Shown here piece by piece: positions 1-9,884 of a stretch of 64,000 nt of DNA. A program made the position numbers and the translations under genes. The notes beneath the pieces are model-generated. The model did no database searches, was not told the DNA's origin, and saw only the letters and a program-made list of their open reading frames with translations. Numbering within the stretch: position 1 is the stretch's first letter; every line of letters begins with the position of its first letter. The DNA comes from an uncultured Clostridia bacterium (GTDB taxonomy: Bacteria > Bacillota > Clostridia > UBA1381): NCBI GenBank assembly GCA_934501535.1, contig CAKSUM010000002.1, positions 62,001 through 126,000 of the forward strand, given 5' to 3'.

Positions 1-177
1 TCGGAGGTTGAGTGTCAGCCGGAGGAACCGGTTTGCGCACAGGATTTGTACGGAATTTTGGATAACTGTATACAGGAGGTTCTGACAGACAAAAATGCCG
101 ATTGCAAGGCAATTTTAGAAAAGGCAAATGCCGACTTCCAAAGAAATTACCTTGACAATCTCGACAACGAGCAGTAA
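1..177 (+). CDS. Extracellular sugar-binding protein of an ABC transporter, C-terminal end only
   Basis: The window opens inside this reading frame; the last 58 residues and a TAA stop are visible. The segment is mostly helical and acidic, with an ILEKANADFQ stretch close to the stop. That is how family 1 solute-binding proteins of CUT1 importers usually end. No catalytic or binding residues can be seen in this tail. The assignment rests mainly on position: two MalF/MalG-type permeases follow at once in the order binding protein, permease, permease. A strong GC-rich stem-loop follows the stop, a common device for expressing the binding protein more than the permeases. Function is inferred from context rather than from a diagnostic motif. 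Confidence 0.65.
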   Translation, partial: SEVECQPEEPVCAQDLYGILDNCIQEVLTDKNADCKAILEKANADFQRNYLDNLDNEQ

Positions 178-190
178 AAACACGGGAGCT

Positions 191-221
191 GCCGCGCATC
201 GGTCATACAGCGGTGCGCGGC
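191..221 (+). promoter_or_regulatory. Intercistronic stem-loop after the binding-protein gene
   Basis: GCCGCGCA and TGCGCGGC form a perfect 8-bp stem, extended by CG/CG pairs, between the binding protein and the first permease. No T-run follows, so it is not a full intrinsic terminator. It probably stabilises the upstream mRNA end or weakens read-through so that the permeases are made in smaller amounts. Confidence 0.6.
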
Positions 222-249
222 AATTGCCGGATTGAGAAAGGTCAGTAAT

Positions 250-1170
250 ATGTTGAATAAAAAATCTGTGCCGCAGGCGCGCGGCAGTATAAAAAAACAG
301 CAGCTTTTAAAAAATCTCAGTGCATGGCTGCTGCTTTTGCCTACGGTGATAGTCCTTTACCTGATAATATGGCGGCCGATGGTTACCGGAACGGTGTGGT
401 CATTTTTCAGCATGAAGGGTTACACCCCGACAAAATTTGTCGGACTGAAAAACTATATTGAGGTTATAAAGGATACGCAGTTTTTGCCGACTATGGCGAA
501 TACGCTTGTGTATGTTTTGTGGTCGCTGATAGTCGGCTTTGTTCCGCCGATTATCATTGCCGTTATGATAAATGAGATGGTGCATTTCAAGAACGGATTT
601 CGCGTTTTGATATATCTTCCGGCGGTAATTCCGGGCGTGGCGGCGCTTTTGATGTGGTATTACATGTATTACCCGGACGCAGCCGGACTTTTGAACACCG
701 TGCTGATAAAGCTGGGAATGGCACCGTATACATGGCTCAATGACGGACGGTTTACCATTTTATATATCACGATTGCCATGACGTGGTCGGGATTGCCGAG
801 CGCAATGCTTTTGTATTATGCGTCGGTTCAGTCCATATCCGCCGAGCTGTACGAAGCGGCTATTATCGACGGCGCAGGGCTTATGCGCCGCATACGGCAC
901 ATAACTTTTCCGCAGCTGCGCGGAATAATTCTGCTTAATTTTGTCCGCCAGATAATAAGCGTTTTTCAGGTAAACGAGCAGCCCATGGCAATGACGGGCG
1001 GCGGACCGAACAATGCGTCTCTCTCGCTGGGATTTCAGCTGTATAAATACGGCTTTGTCAACGGCAGAGCCGGGCATGCACTTGCGCTGGGCGTTATAAT
1101 GTTTCTTATTTTAATAGTGTTTACCTGCTTTTATTTCTATCTGAACAAAAAGATAGAGGCGGATTATTAA
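250..1170 (+). CDS. CUT1 ABC transporter permease, MalF/UgpA type
   Basis: Inner-membrane permease of a carbohydrate ABC importer, 306 residues, with six predicted membrane segments beginning near residue 24. The cytoplasmic EAA loop that contacts the ATPase is clear around residues 198-222 (YEAAIIDGAG followed by a FPQL turn). The ATG chosen here lies 8 bases after GAGAAAGG; an upstream in-frame TTG at 232 has no ribosome site. It is the first of a permease pair placed after the binding protein and 18 bases before its partner. No ATPase gene is seen, as is usual for CUT1 systems in Clostridia that share one MsmX-like ATPase. The substrate is unknown, but the downstream hydrolases suggest a plant cell wall or host glycan oligosaccharide. 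Confidence 0.93.
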   Translation: MLNKKSVPQARGSIKKQQLLKNLSAWLLLLPTVIVLYLIIWRPMVTGTVWSFFSMKGYTPTKFVGLKNYIEVIKDTQFLPTMANTLVYVLWSLIVGFVPPIIIAVMINEMVHFKNGFRVLIYLPAVIPGVAALLMWYYMYYPDAAGLLNTVLIKLGMAPYTWLNDGRFTILYITIAMTWSGLPSAMLLYYASVQSISAELYEAAIIDGAGLMRRIRHITFPQLRGIILLNFVRQIISVFQVNEQPMAMTGGGPNNASLSLGFQLYKYGFVNGRAGHALALGVIMFLILIVFTCFYFYLNKKIEADY

Positions 1171-1188
1171 TACATGGAGGGCAGGAAA

Positions 1189-2106
1189 ATGAAAAAATTC
1201 AGTGAAAAACCTACGGGCATACTTTGCAGCGCCGACCTTAAAACCTTTAAGGGAAAGATATTTTATTGGGTCATGTTTGCGGTTCTTGTAATCCTGTGCG
1301 CCGCTGCGATTTTGCCGACGCTGTGGGTTATTTTGACAGCTTTTAAGGATACGCAGGAAATATATCAGGGTATCAGCTTTTTCCCGAAAAATCTGACACC
1401 GGAGATTGCGGTTCAAAGGGTAAAAGAGGCATGGGGGCTTTTAAAAATTCAGCGCGTATTTGTGAACACGCTCGTTTTGTCCCTGGGCAATGTCGTGTTC
1501 ACCCTGGTAGTCTGCGGATTGGGCGGATACGTTATATCAAAGCTTAAACCAAAGGGAACCAAGCTCATTTTTGCGCTTATAGTATGGACTATGATGATGC
1601 CGAGTCAGATGCGCATTGTGCCGCTTTTTATGTCATTTCTGAGCTTCCCGCTTGTGGGGAAATTCCCGTGGGAGGTAAGCCTTATCAACACATACTGGCC
1701 CATGTGGCTGAACGCGGCGGCAAATTCGTTTAATATTGTGCTGTTTAAAAACTATTTCGACTCGATACCGGTGTCCTACATAGAGGCGGCAAAGCTCGAC
1801 GGCTGTAATGATATAAAGACTTTCTTTAAAATTATGCTGCCGCTGAGTATGCCGATTGTAATTTATATATCGATTATGTCCATGAGCAGCGGCTGGACGG
1901 AATTTTTCATGCCGTATCTCGTTCTCAGCGATAAAGACCTGCGGACGCTGCCGGTAATGATTTATTCGATGAAGAGCGATACGTCGGTTAAAATGAACAC
2001 ATACATGATGGCGCTTGTATTTTCAAGCATACCGCCGTTTGTGATATTTGTGCTGTTCCAGCGGCACATAATGGGCGGCATAAACATCGGAGGCGTAAAG
2101 GGCTGA
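1189..2106 (+). CDS. CUT1 ABC transporter permease, MalG/UgpE type
   Basis: Second membrane subunit of the importer, 305 residues. It has an N-terminal membrane segment near residues 26-50 and the EAA loop near residues 190-217 (YIEAAKLDGC, then a MLPLS turn), which couples to the shared ATPase. The ATG used sits 8 bases after GGAGGGCAGG; the in-frame ATG at 1174 precedes that ribosome site and is unlikely to be used. The C-terminus ends in a short glycine-rich tail typical of the family. It forms a heterodimer with the preceding permease. Next comes an SLH-protein gene 46 bases downstream, so transport and surface proteins probably share one transcript. Confidence 0.93.
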   Translation: MKKFSEKPTGILCSADLKTFKGKIFYWVMFAVLVILCAAAILPTLWVILTAFKDTQEIYQGISFFPKNLTPEIAVQRVKEAWGLLKIQRVFVNTLVLSLGNVVFTLVVCGLGGYVISKLKPKGTKLIFALIVWTMMMPSQMRIVPLFMSFLSFPLVGKFPWEVSLINTYWPMWLNAAANSFNIVLFKNYFDSIPVSYIEAAKLDGCNDIKTFFKIMLPLSMPIVIYISIMSMSSGWTEFFMPYLVLSDKDLRTLPVMIYSMKSDTSVKMNTYMMALVFSSIPPFVIFVLFQRHIMGGINIGGVKG

Positions 2107-2152
2107 TACAGTGACGGTCTGCATTCGTGCGCAGACGGAAAGGCGGAGCATT

Positions 2153-3772
2153 ATGCATTATAAAAAGATAATAGCCGGAATTTCGCTTGCGGCGTGTCTT
2201 GCGGCGACGGCGGAGGCGGCGGATATCCCGCGGTTTGTATGCGACGGCGGAATAGAGCTTGCCGGCGAGATACAGGGAATACGCGTCGGACAGAAAGTGA
2301 CGCTCACGGTCACGAATGCCGCGTCCGATTTTCTTGACGAAAACGAATGGCGCAGCGGAAATACCGGCGGGATTGTGTATTACGGCGATATTGACGCGGA
2401 TACGGAAAATAAATATGACTTCAAATTCGCGCTGGAAAACAGCGGCCGTTACAGCGCACTTATAGGCGCAGATGTTCTCGATGAGCCGCAGCAGTTTGAA
2501 TTTGATTTTATTGACGGGGCGAAAAACGCCGCGGCGCTGGCGGAAATAACGGCGCCGGGGGCGGATATAGAAAATATCTTAAGGACGAAAAGTGACGATT
2601 TGGGGATTTTCGGAAATATTCGCAGCGTGACCGACATGACGGAGGCGGCAAATATTCTGCGTACGTCGCTCGCGGCGGTGCAAAATCCCGCTGCCGAAAC
2701 GGTGTCGGAGCTTGCGCAAAAATCCATGCTTGCGGCGGCGCTGAATAAAAAGAAAATCTCGGACATGGACGGTTATACCGATATTTTTGAAAAGGACGCG
2801 GTATATAAGCACTACGACAAAACATATTCAAAAAATCTGGCGGCGTACATGACGGATAAGGGAATAGACAGTGTTGATAAATTTAATTCGGAGCTTGTAA
2901 ATGCGGTTATTCTCTGCGCCGTGAATAATTCGGGCAGCGCGGAAAAGGTGCGCTCGGTTCTGACGGACTACAGCGCGTATCTCGGTATAAACGCGTCTAA
3001 AATCACAACCTCGCTTTGTTCTGCGGCAGCTGCGCGCGGCGGATTTGCCGATACCGCGGCAGTCACGGCTTTTGTCAACGGCTATATGGAGCCGGCAATA
3101 AATCCCGGCGGTGCCGGAGGCGGAGGCGGCGGAGGTTCAGGCTCCGGTTCGGGCGGAAATAACAGCTACGGCGGAGCGGTTATAAGCGTTCCGGAAAATC
3201 AGCCGCAGCAGAATGAGGAGTATGACGTTTTTGCCGATATAAAGGACGCGGAATGGGCAAGAGACGCAATAACCGCGCTTTACTATAAAGGCATTGTAAA
3301 CGGCAGGAGCGCGGCGGAATTTTGTCCGAACGATACCGTAAAACGCGAAGAATTCGTAAAAATGCTGACCGACGCACTCAATGTGGATTTGGTCGGCGGC
3401 GATATTGATTTTGACGATATATCCACCGATGACTGGTGTTATAAATATGTAAGAACCGCAAAGCTTGCCGGGATAGCAAGCGGAATTTCCGACGCGGTGT
3501 TCGGCAGGGGAATGAATATCACGCGGCAGGATTTGTGCGTGATGGTTTATAACGGAATGCAGGCGTGCGATATAGAATGTCCCGAAAAAACGGCGGAAAA
3601 AACGTTTGCGGATTCAGAGAATATTTCGGAATATGCACGCGGTGCGGTTTCGGCGCTGCAAAAGGCAGGAATTGTTTCGGGCGATGAAAACGGATATTTT
3701 AATCCGGGCAGCAGCGCTACCAGAGCCGAGGCAGCGAGAATAATTTATGTACTGCTCGGATTTTTGGAATAA
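2153..3772 (+). CDS. Secreted protein with three C-terminal SLH domains
   Basis: A 539-residue exported protein. A signal peptide ends near residue 22 (hydrophobic core, then AEAAD). Residues 24-320 form an unrecognised, alanine-rich domain, probably beta-rich at first and then helical. A glycine/serine linker at about 325-345 leads to three S-layer-homology domains at about 356-412, 418-475 and 485-539, showing FADIKDAEWARDAI-type and FNPGSSATRAEAARI-type signatures. SLH triplets bind pyruvylated secondary cell wall polymer, so the protein should be displayed on the wall. The start is an ATG after AAGGCGGAG. Its position between sugar permeases and secreted hydrolases suggests a substrate-binding or scaffolding role, but nothing in the N-terminal half proves this. 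Confidence 0.85.
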   Translation: MHYKKIIAGISLAACLAATAEAADIPRFVCDGGIELAGEIQGIRVGQKVTLTVTNAASDFLDENEWRSGNTGGIVYYGDIDADTENKYDFKFALENSGRYSALIGADVLDEPQQFEFDFIDGAKNAAALAEITAPGADIENILRTKSDDLGIFGNIRSVTDMTEAANILRTSLAAVQNPAAETVSELAQKSMLAAALNKKKISDMDGYTDIFEKDAVYKHYDKTYSKNLAAYMTDKGIDSVDKFNSELVNAVILCAVNNSGSAEKVRSVLTDYSAYLGINASKITTSLCSAAAARGGFADTAAVTAFVNGYMEPAINPGGAGGGGGGGSGSGSGGNNSYGGAVISVPENQPQQNEEYDVFADIKDAEWARDAITALYYKGIVNGRSAAEFCPNDTVKREEFVKMLTDALNVDLVGGDIDFDDISTDDWCYKYVRTAKLAGIASGISDAVFGRGMNITRQDLCVMVYNGMQACDIECPEKTAEKTFADSENISEYARGAVSALQKAGIVSGDENGYFNPGSSATRAEAARIIYVLLGFLE

Positions 3773-3797
3773 GTCCGTATATCGAAGGGAGTTAATT

Positions 3798-6533
3798 GTG
3801 ATAGGTATGAAAAAGCATATATCATTACTTGCGGCGGCGATGCTGTTCATATGTCAGCTTCCGTGCGCAGGCCCGGCGAAAGCCGCGCCCCCGGCGCATG
3901 AAAAGGAAATTGCGGTGTTGAACCGGCTGGGGATTTTGAACATAGAGTCGGAGGAGGACTATGACGGGAGTGCCGCTGTGACGCGCGCGAAATTTGCGGA
4001 CATGACGGCAAAGGCGATTTGTGCCGCGCCGTCGGAAAATGTGCGCTATTTCGCCGATGTTCCGACAGATTACTGGGCGTCGGGCAGTATAAACGCCCTG
4101 TTTGAAAAGGGAATTATAAGCCCGTCGGCGGACAGAAATTTCAACCCCGAAAGCCCGGTAACGTACGAACAGGTATGTAAAATCATTGTGTGCGCGGCGG
4201 GCTACGGAAATTTTGCGGCGTATGAGGGACAGCCTATGTCCGCGTATGTTAAAACGGCGGAGAATATGGGCGTTTCCGCAAAGGTCACCGACAGAGCGGC
4301 TGTCAGCATATCGGAGGCGGCGGAACTTTTGTATGACGGCATGTCTGCAAATGTGCTGCTTCCGTCGGGTGTGAACAAAAGCACCGTGGATAATGAAAAA
4401 ACGCTGTTTTCGGTTTATCACGGCGTTTATACCGAAAAGGGCATAATAACCGCCGTTTACGGCGCAAATCTGCGCGATTATGCCGAGGTGAAAAAAGGCT
4501 GCGTGCGGATTGGTACTGCCGAAATGCTGCTTAGTGACGGATATGACGTGAGCGGAATGTTCGGCAAATATACCGAATACGTGTACCGCGAGGAAACAGA
4601 CGGCACATATACGCTTTTGTATGCAGAGCCGGTGAAAAGCCGTGCAGATGAACTGGAAATACCGGGCGATTTGGTGTATAGCTTTGACGCGTCGGATTTT
4701 CGGCTGAAGTATTATAAGACGGAGGAAAAATCCTCGGTCACATACCGTGATATAAAAAGGGGAATACAGGTTGTGTATAACGGAAAGCCGTTCGGCGGCA
4801 GCCTTGCGGACGTAATGACCGATTTTGCCGAGGGCAGAATGCGCGGCAGCATACGTCTTGTCAGCAACGGCGACGGCGCGGATTACAACCTCATGATAAT
4901 AAAAAGCTACTCGGTTTTTATCGCCGGGAACTTAGATAGCTACAATAATATTTTGTACAGTAACGACGCGTCGCGTGAAATTAAGCTTAACAGCTACGAT
5001 ATTCTGAATATCCGTGACGTATACGGCAATGAATCTCAGCTGCCGTCCGATATGCCGGCGGTGTTTAATATCGCGGAGTCGGAGGACGGACGGTGTGCGG
5101 AAATTATCGTGTGCCGCGAGAAAAAGGAAGGCAGCCTTGACAAGCTGGATTTGGAGGAGGAAACTGCCGTTATCGGCGGCGAGAGCATCAGGCTCGGGAA
5201 AAACATACTGAATGAAATTATGCTGATAAATGTCGGCAGCAGCGTTACCGTCACGCCGGACAGCTTCGGATATGCGGTTTATGTGCAGCTCGGCGGCGAA
5301 GATATGCAGATTGTGTATGCGATAAAGGTGAAAAGCCGCGATGAGTACGGCAGTAAATTTTATATGACCGTTTATGCGCAGGATAAAGCGTTTCATACGT
5401 ATGATATTGCCGACCGCGTAACGGTGGACGGCGTCGGATACCGGCTGCCCGAAGGATATAAAAAGTTTTTTGCCGCGTTTCCGGGCGAAATTGAGGTGAA
5501 AAACACGGACGATTATGTAAAGGTCAATTTTGTAAGGCAGATTTTGCGCATAAAGCTCAACGCCGGCGGTGAAATCTCGGAAATTGATACGTATAATCTT
5601 GTCAGCGGCGAGGACGAAAAAAATACGCTCACAATGCAGCATGACGGCTCGGAGGAGCTTATATATTCGTGGAATTTGAAGCGTTTCGGAATGGATACTC
5701 TGTATAGCAGCTCGCAGACAAAGCTGTTTGTTGTCCCGAGCGCAAATGCGGACGGCGAAATTCTGATAAACGGTGAACCGAGCGAAGAAACCTCCGATAT
5801 GTATAACACGGCGTATACCTTTGAGCATGACTATTATTATGCGATTGAATCGTACAACTGCAACGAAAACAACAAGTATACCGATGTGATTGTATTAAAG
5901 CAAAAGCCGATAAACGATTACGCGACGGTGTTTATGTATGACAAGTGCATAGCAGCTCTGGACGAAGATAATCAGCCGATAAAGCAAATCATAGGATATG
6001 CCGGCGGAAACACGGTGAAACTTCCGGTAGACAGAACGGCGGAGACAAAGCTGACAGGTCTTACGCGCGGCGATATTCTGCGCGTGGTCACAAATTCCGC
6101 CGAAACGGCTGTGTGCGATATAATCAAGATGTTTGATGTCGGTACGATGACGTTTAACAATGACGGCGTAAATCCGAATTGGTACAGCGGACTCGGCAAG
6201 GGCAGCAGCAGTGCATGGCAGTGGAATTACCGCAATGCGAAATTTCAGCTGGCAAAGGGCTATGCGCTTGAAACGAGCGGCGGCGTTATAAAAATCACAT
6301 ATAACGGCGTGGATTTGCCGTACGGGATTTTTGACGAGGCGGTAGACGGCAGCGGCACAAAATACACGATATACGATGAAAATGAGTCGGAGAAAAACAG
6401 AATTCGAAGCGGCGAGGTGAGCGATATACGCAGCTATAAGCTGACGGGAAACAATTGTTCAACGGTGCTGCTGAATTTGAGGTCGGGTGCGCTTAAGCAG
6501 ATTTTCGTGTATCAAAAAGCGATGAGCCGTTAG
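3798..6533 (+). CDS. Large secreted protein with N-terminal SLH domains
   Basis: A 911-residue exported protein. The GTG start, 6 bases after AAGGGAG, is preferred over the ATG three codons later, which lies too far from the ribosome site. The signal peptide appears to be cleaved near AKA-APP. About 160 residues after it form SLH-type repeats (for example YFADVPTDYWASGSI with FNPESPVTYEQVCKI), giving wall attachment at the N-terminus. The remaining ~720 residues are beta-rich, with many short Asp/Gly/Tyr strand-turn motifs and no recognisable catalytic signature. The preceding SLH gene ends 25 bases upstream and the next hydrolase starts 20 bases downstream. It may be a wall-anchored scaffold or glycan-binding protein; the function is not established. 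Confidence 0.82.
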   Translation: MIGMKKHISLLAAAMLFICQLPCAGPAKAAPPAHEKEIAVLNRLGILNIESEEDYDGSAAVTRAKFADMTAKAICAAPSENVRYFADVPTDYWASGSINALFEKGIISPSADRNFNPESPVTYEQVCKIIVCAAGYGNFAAYEGQPMSAYVKTAENMGVSAKVTDRAAVSISEAAELLYDGMSANVLLPSGVNKSTVDNEKTLFSVYHGVYTEKGIITAVYGANLRDYAEVKKGCVRIGTAEMLLSDGYDVSGMFGKYTEYVYREETDGTYTLLYAEPVKSRADELEIPGDLVYSFDASDFRLKYYKTEEKSSVTYRDIKRGIQVVYNGKPFGGSLADVMTDFAEGRMRGSIRLVSNGDGADYNLMIIKSYSVFIAGNLDSYNNILYSNDASREIKLNSYDILNIRDVYGNESQLPSDMPAVFNIAESEDGRCAEIIVCREKKEGSLDKLDLEEETAVIGGESIRLGKNILNEIMLINVGSSVTVTPDSFGYAVYVQLGGEDMQIVYAIKVKSRDEYGSKFYMTVYAQDKAFHTYDIADRVTVDGVGYRLPEGYKKFFAAFPGEIEVKNTDDYVKVNFVRQILRIKLNAGGEISEIDTYNLVSGEDEKNTLTMQHDGSEELIYSWNLKRFGMDTLYSSSQTKLFVVPSANADGEILINGEPSEETSDMYNTAYTFEHDYYYAIESYNCNENNKYTDVIVLKQKPINDYATVFMYDKCIAALDEDNQPIKQIIGYAGGNTVKLPVDRTAETKLTGLTRGDILRVVTNSAETAVCDIIKMFDVGTMTFNNDGVNPNWYSGLGKGSSSAWQWNYRNAKFQLAKGYALETSGGVIKITYNGVDLPYGIFDEAVDGSGTKYTIYDENESEKNRIRSGEVSDIRSYKLTGNNCSTVLLNLRSGALKQIFVYQKAMSR

Positions 6534-6552
6534 GCTTTTGGAGGTAAAAGGT

Positions 6553-9500
6553 GTGAAAATAAAGAAAATATTGTGTGCGGCAATTGCGGCGGCAATTGTA
6601 TCGGGAGGAATACCGGCGCCGCAGGCACGGGCGGAAACGTCCGGTTATGCCGAAGCTGTGTTCGGTGCGTCGGTTGAAGCTTCGGGCTTCACGCGCGTTG
6701 AAACCGACGATGCCAAGCTGCCGCAGACATCGGTGCGCAGCGGACAGGCATGCCTGCTTATGAGCGCGGACGATAATACGCATGTGAATTTTACGTTTGA
6801 GGACAGCTTTAAAGCAGGTATTCATGACGGTTCGGTCTACGATTTTGAAATAAAGTACCATGACGCCGGAAAGGGCTTTATAGCGCTGGAATACGATTCG
6901 GAAAAGCTTGCCGCAAAATCTGCGGGGACAATATATACAACAGGAACCGACGAATGGAAAACGGCAGTGTTTTCGGTGGATGACGGATTTTTCTACAAAC
7001 GTATCGGCGGAAGATACGATTTCCGTCTGGGAGTGAAAATAACCGGAATTGACGAAACGGTGTCAGGCTCGGTGATGGCGGTAAAAAGCGTTCGGGTTAC
7101 GCGGCGAAAGGGCGTAAATCCCATTTATGTCACTGCGTCGGTGAACGAGTCGGGCAACACGTTCCGCTGGTATGACGAAAGCAAAATTATCAGCACAAGG
7201 CTGGAAAATGTATCGGCGCAGGACAGAACGGCGACGGTGCGGTTCAGACTGATTGACGAAAACAACCGTGTGTATTTTGATAAAACACAGACGGCGGACA
7301 TTAAAACAGGTAAGAAGGCTGATATCAGCGTTGACGCGGGCGAGGTGACGCACTGCGGTATCTACCGCTATGTTGTGAATGTGAGCAGCGGCGGCACCGA
7401 CTCGGAATTTAATCCGTTTAATGTTGCGATTGTCAAAACCGATGCAAACGGCATATTAAACGATGATGTTATGTTTGCGTCGCACCTTGAGTGGTACGGC
7501 GACAAAACCGTGCAGAATAACGGCATTGACATGATAAAGAAGTCAAATTCCGCCGGAATACGTTCAAATTTTGACTGGGACTCAATGGAGTCGGACGGAA
7601 CACTCGATTGGAATAATCATAACATGAAAAATATCGCGGAGGAATTAAAAAGACAGGGTCTGAGCCTGCTGCCGGTTATGAGCGGGCCGAGCCTTGATTA
7701 CTGTTCCGCGTGGAATGAAATGCCGAAAACGAAAAATCAGCTTGAGGGCTGGCGGAAATATATCCGTTATTCGGCGGAAATTCTGAAGGAATACGGCGTT
7801 ACGGAATATGAAATCTGGAACGAACCCAATCTTGCGTCCTTCAATCTGAATGAGGACGGCGGAGATGTTTATGCAGAACTTTTCCGCTGTTCGGCGGAGG
7901 AGATAAAGGCGGCAGACCCGTCAGCAAAGGTCGGAGGTCCAGCTGTAACCGGAATAAACGGCTACTGGGGGCGCGACTACTTCACCGACGCCATGGACAC
8001 CGGCATGGGTAATTATGCCGACGCGGTCACTCTTCATTCATATGCGGACGGCGCGGCGGAAAAATCCGACATGCCGCAAAGCGTCGAATGGTTTAAAAAT
8101 AAATTCCGCGAATACAGCGGAAAAACTCCCGAAATCTGGAGTACCGAGTCGGGCTACAGCTCGGCGGAGGACGGTATAGATGAACGCACAAAGGGCGCTT
8201 TTAACAGCCGTGCGGCGGTGTATTACAAGGCGGCAGGCTTGTGCGATAAGGTGATTTTCTACAATTTCGAGAAAAAGGGCACGGTGAAAACCGATAAGGA
8301 ACACCAATTCGGGCACGTCAGCCCCGCAAGCGCGTACGGCGACAAATCGGGGAAAAGCTTTGTTCCGGAAATCAGCTATGCTATGGTGACCGGTATGAAT
8401 TATGTCATGGCGCGCACATCGGGCGGTGAGATTATAAATTCCGAAAGTGGGAATGTACGCATTTGCAGCTTTGACAGCGAGAAATTCGGGAAAAAGGTGC
8501 TCGCGCTGTACAGCCTCGGCGAGCCGGAATGTGTAACGCTTAATCTCGGAGCGGACAGAGTTACATATTATGATTCACTGGGCAACGAGGAGGAGGTTTG
8601 CGGAAAAGACGGCATTTTTACATTTAAAGCCTCGGCGGAACCGGTTTATATCGCCGGTGATATTGACAGCCCGGTTTTCCTCGAAAATAACAGCTTATTA
8701 AGTTTCGGCGCGGAAAATATCCGTGCGTCGGAAAACGGACTTATAAAAATAAGTCTGAAAAAATACACTTCGGATAATTTCAGCATTGAAACCGAGCTGC
8801 CGCAAAATGCCGTGAACATACGCAATGACGGCTTTTCGGGCAGCAGCACGGAAATTATCTTAAAGAACCGCGCCGCAGTCGGTGAAAAAGGGAGCGTTAC
8901 CGTCAGGGTAAAGGATGGCGAAAAAACGGTTGCGGTATACGATGTGAATATAGAAACGGTTTATGAGGACAGCGGCACGGATCGGGTGAGCATCGATTTA
9001 ATCGCGAGCAATGCGGCGAACGAGTATAATCCGGACGAAACTATGAAAGCCGACGCGGTTTTCGGCAACACAACGGACAGACAAGTGCAGTTCACCGCAG
9101 AGTACGGATTGTACAGCGGCGATGAGCTGATACGTTCATGCAGCAGAGAATATACTCTTGCGCCGTACGGCGTATGCACCGACTCGGTTATAGCCGCGGA
9201 AAGCGCGCCGGGTGAATACGAGCTGAAAATCACGGTTACATCGGAGGAATTTCCGACGGAAGAAAAAAGCATCACCCTGAGGCGGCGGTCGGAAAACGGA
9301 AACAGCATATTTACGATAAAAGGAAATATTCCGTCGGGGCGCGAGGGCTGTGCGGCGGCGCTGGCGGTTTTCGGCAGTGACGGCAGCTACGGCGCAGATG
9401 AGCCGTACCGCGGAATTTACAATGACCAGTGCGTGACGGGGATTAACGGTGCGTTTAATTTCAAAATAAGCGTTCCGCAATCCGACATAAAAGCGTATGT

Positions 9501-9882
9501 AATATCAGCGGACGGCGATGTTACGGAATTTGATTTTTCGTCCGACAAAAGCGAGCTTACAACGGTATATCTTGTGAAAGAGCTATTGAATGCCGACGGA
9601 TTTTCCGCGGAGGAACTGATGCGGGGCGGCATAAGCTACATTGCGGAATGGAAAAATCTTGCGTCTGCGGTCAGCTATGATATATACTGCGCACTGTATA
9701 AGGACAAACGGCTGGTTTCGGTGAAAAAAATCAATGACGTGCAGGACGCGGCAAGACTGTCATATAAGCAATATGATGCGGACACGGCATGTGAGTTCGA
9801 TGAAATAAAGGTTATGATATGGAAGGACGGAGGTATGCAGAATATTTCCGACAATTACGAAAAAGCGGAAAGGAGTGATTGA
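6553..9882 (+). CDS. Secreted GH39-like glycoside hydrolase
   Basis: A 1109-residue exported enzyme. The GTG start lies 8 bases after GGAGG; a signal peptide ends near QARAE. An N-terminal beta domain of about 270 residues, probably carbohydrate-binding, precedes a (beta/alpha)8 barrel of clan GH-A type. The acid/base is predicted as E424 in YEIWNEPN and the nucleophile as E532 in WSTESGY. These are the usual signatures of GH39 and related retaining beta-xylosidase or iduronidase-like families. The C-terminal ~400 residues look like tandem Ig-like domains. It has no SLH or sortase anchor of its own. It is a tandem paralogue of the next gene, two bases away. Substrate unknown; GH39 against a neighbouring clan-A family is not settled. 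Confidence 0.85.
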   Translation: MKIKKILCAAIAAAIVSGGIPAPQARAETSGYAEAVFGASVEASGFTRVETDDAKLPQTSVRSGQACLLMSADDNTHVNFTFEDSFKAGIHDGSVYDFEIKYHDAGKGFIALEYDSEKLAAKSAGTIYTTGTDEWKTAVFSVDDGFFYKRIGGRYDFRLGVKITGIDETVSGSVMAVKSVRVTRRKGVNPIYVTASVNESGNTFRWYDESKIISTRLENVSAQDRTATVRFRLIDENNRVYFDKTQTADIKTGKKADISVDAGEVTHCGIYRYVVNVSSGGTDSEFNPFNVAIVKTDANGILNDDVMFASHLEWYGDKTVQNNGIDMIKKSNSAGIRSNFDWDSMESDGTLDWNNHNMKNIAEELKRQGLSLLPVMSGPSLDYCSAWNEMPKTKNQLEGWRKYIRYSAEILKEYGVTEYEIWNEPNLASFNLNEDGGDVYAELFRCSAEEIKAADPSAKVGGPAVTGINGYWGRDYFTDAMDTGMGNYADAVTLHSYADGAAEKSDMPQSVEWFKNKFREYSGKTPEIWSTESGYSSAEDGIDERTKGAFNSRAAVYYKAAGLCDKVIFYNFEKKGTVKTDKEHQFGHVSPASAYGDKSGKSFVPEISYAMVTGMNYVMARTSGGEIINSESGNVRICSFDSEKFGKKVLALYSLGEPECVTLNLGADRVTYYDSLGNEEEVCGKDGIFTFKASAEPVYIAGDIDSPVFLENNSLLSFGAENIRASENGLIKISLKKYTSDNFSIETELPQNAVNIRNDGFSGSSTEIILKNRAAVGEKGSVTVRVKDGEKTVAVYDVNIETVYEDSGTDRVSIDLIASNAANEYNPDETMKADAVFGNTTDRQVQFTAEYGLYSGDELIRSCSREYTLAPYGVCTDSVIAAESAPGEYELKITVTSEEFPTEEKSITLRRRSENGNSIFTIKGNIPSGREGCAAALAVFGSDGSYGADEPYRGIYNDQCVTGINGAFNFKISVPQSDIKAYVISADGDVTEFDFSSDKSELTTVYLVKELLNADGFSAEELMRGGISYIAEWKNLASAVSYDIYCALYKDKRLVSVKKINDVQDAARLSYKQYDADTACEFDEIKVMIWKDGGMQNISDNYEKAERSD

Positions 9883-9884
9883 GC

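Noticed and set aside
4932..5828. A 298-codon minus-strand frame inside the second SLH gene
   Set aside because: Antisense shadow of a biased coding frame; composition (many Ile, His, Arg) is that of reverse-complement reading and no motif is seen.
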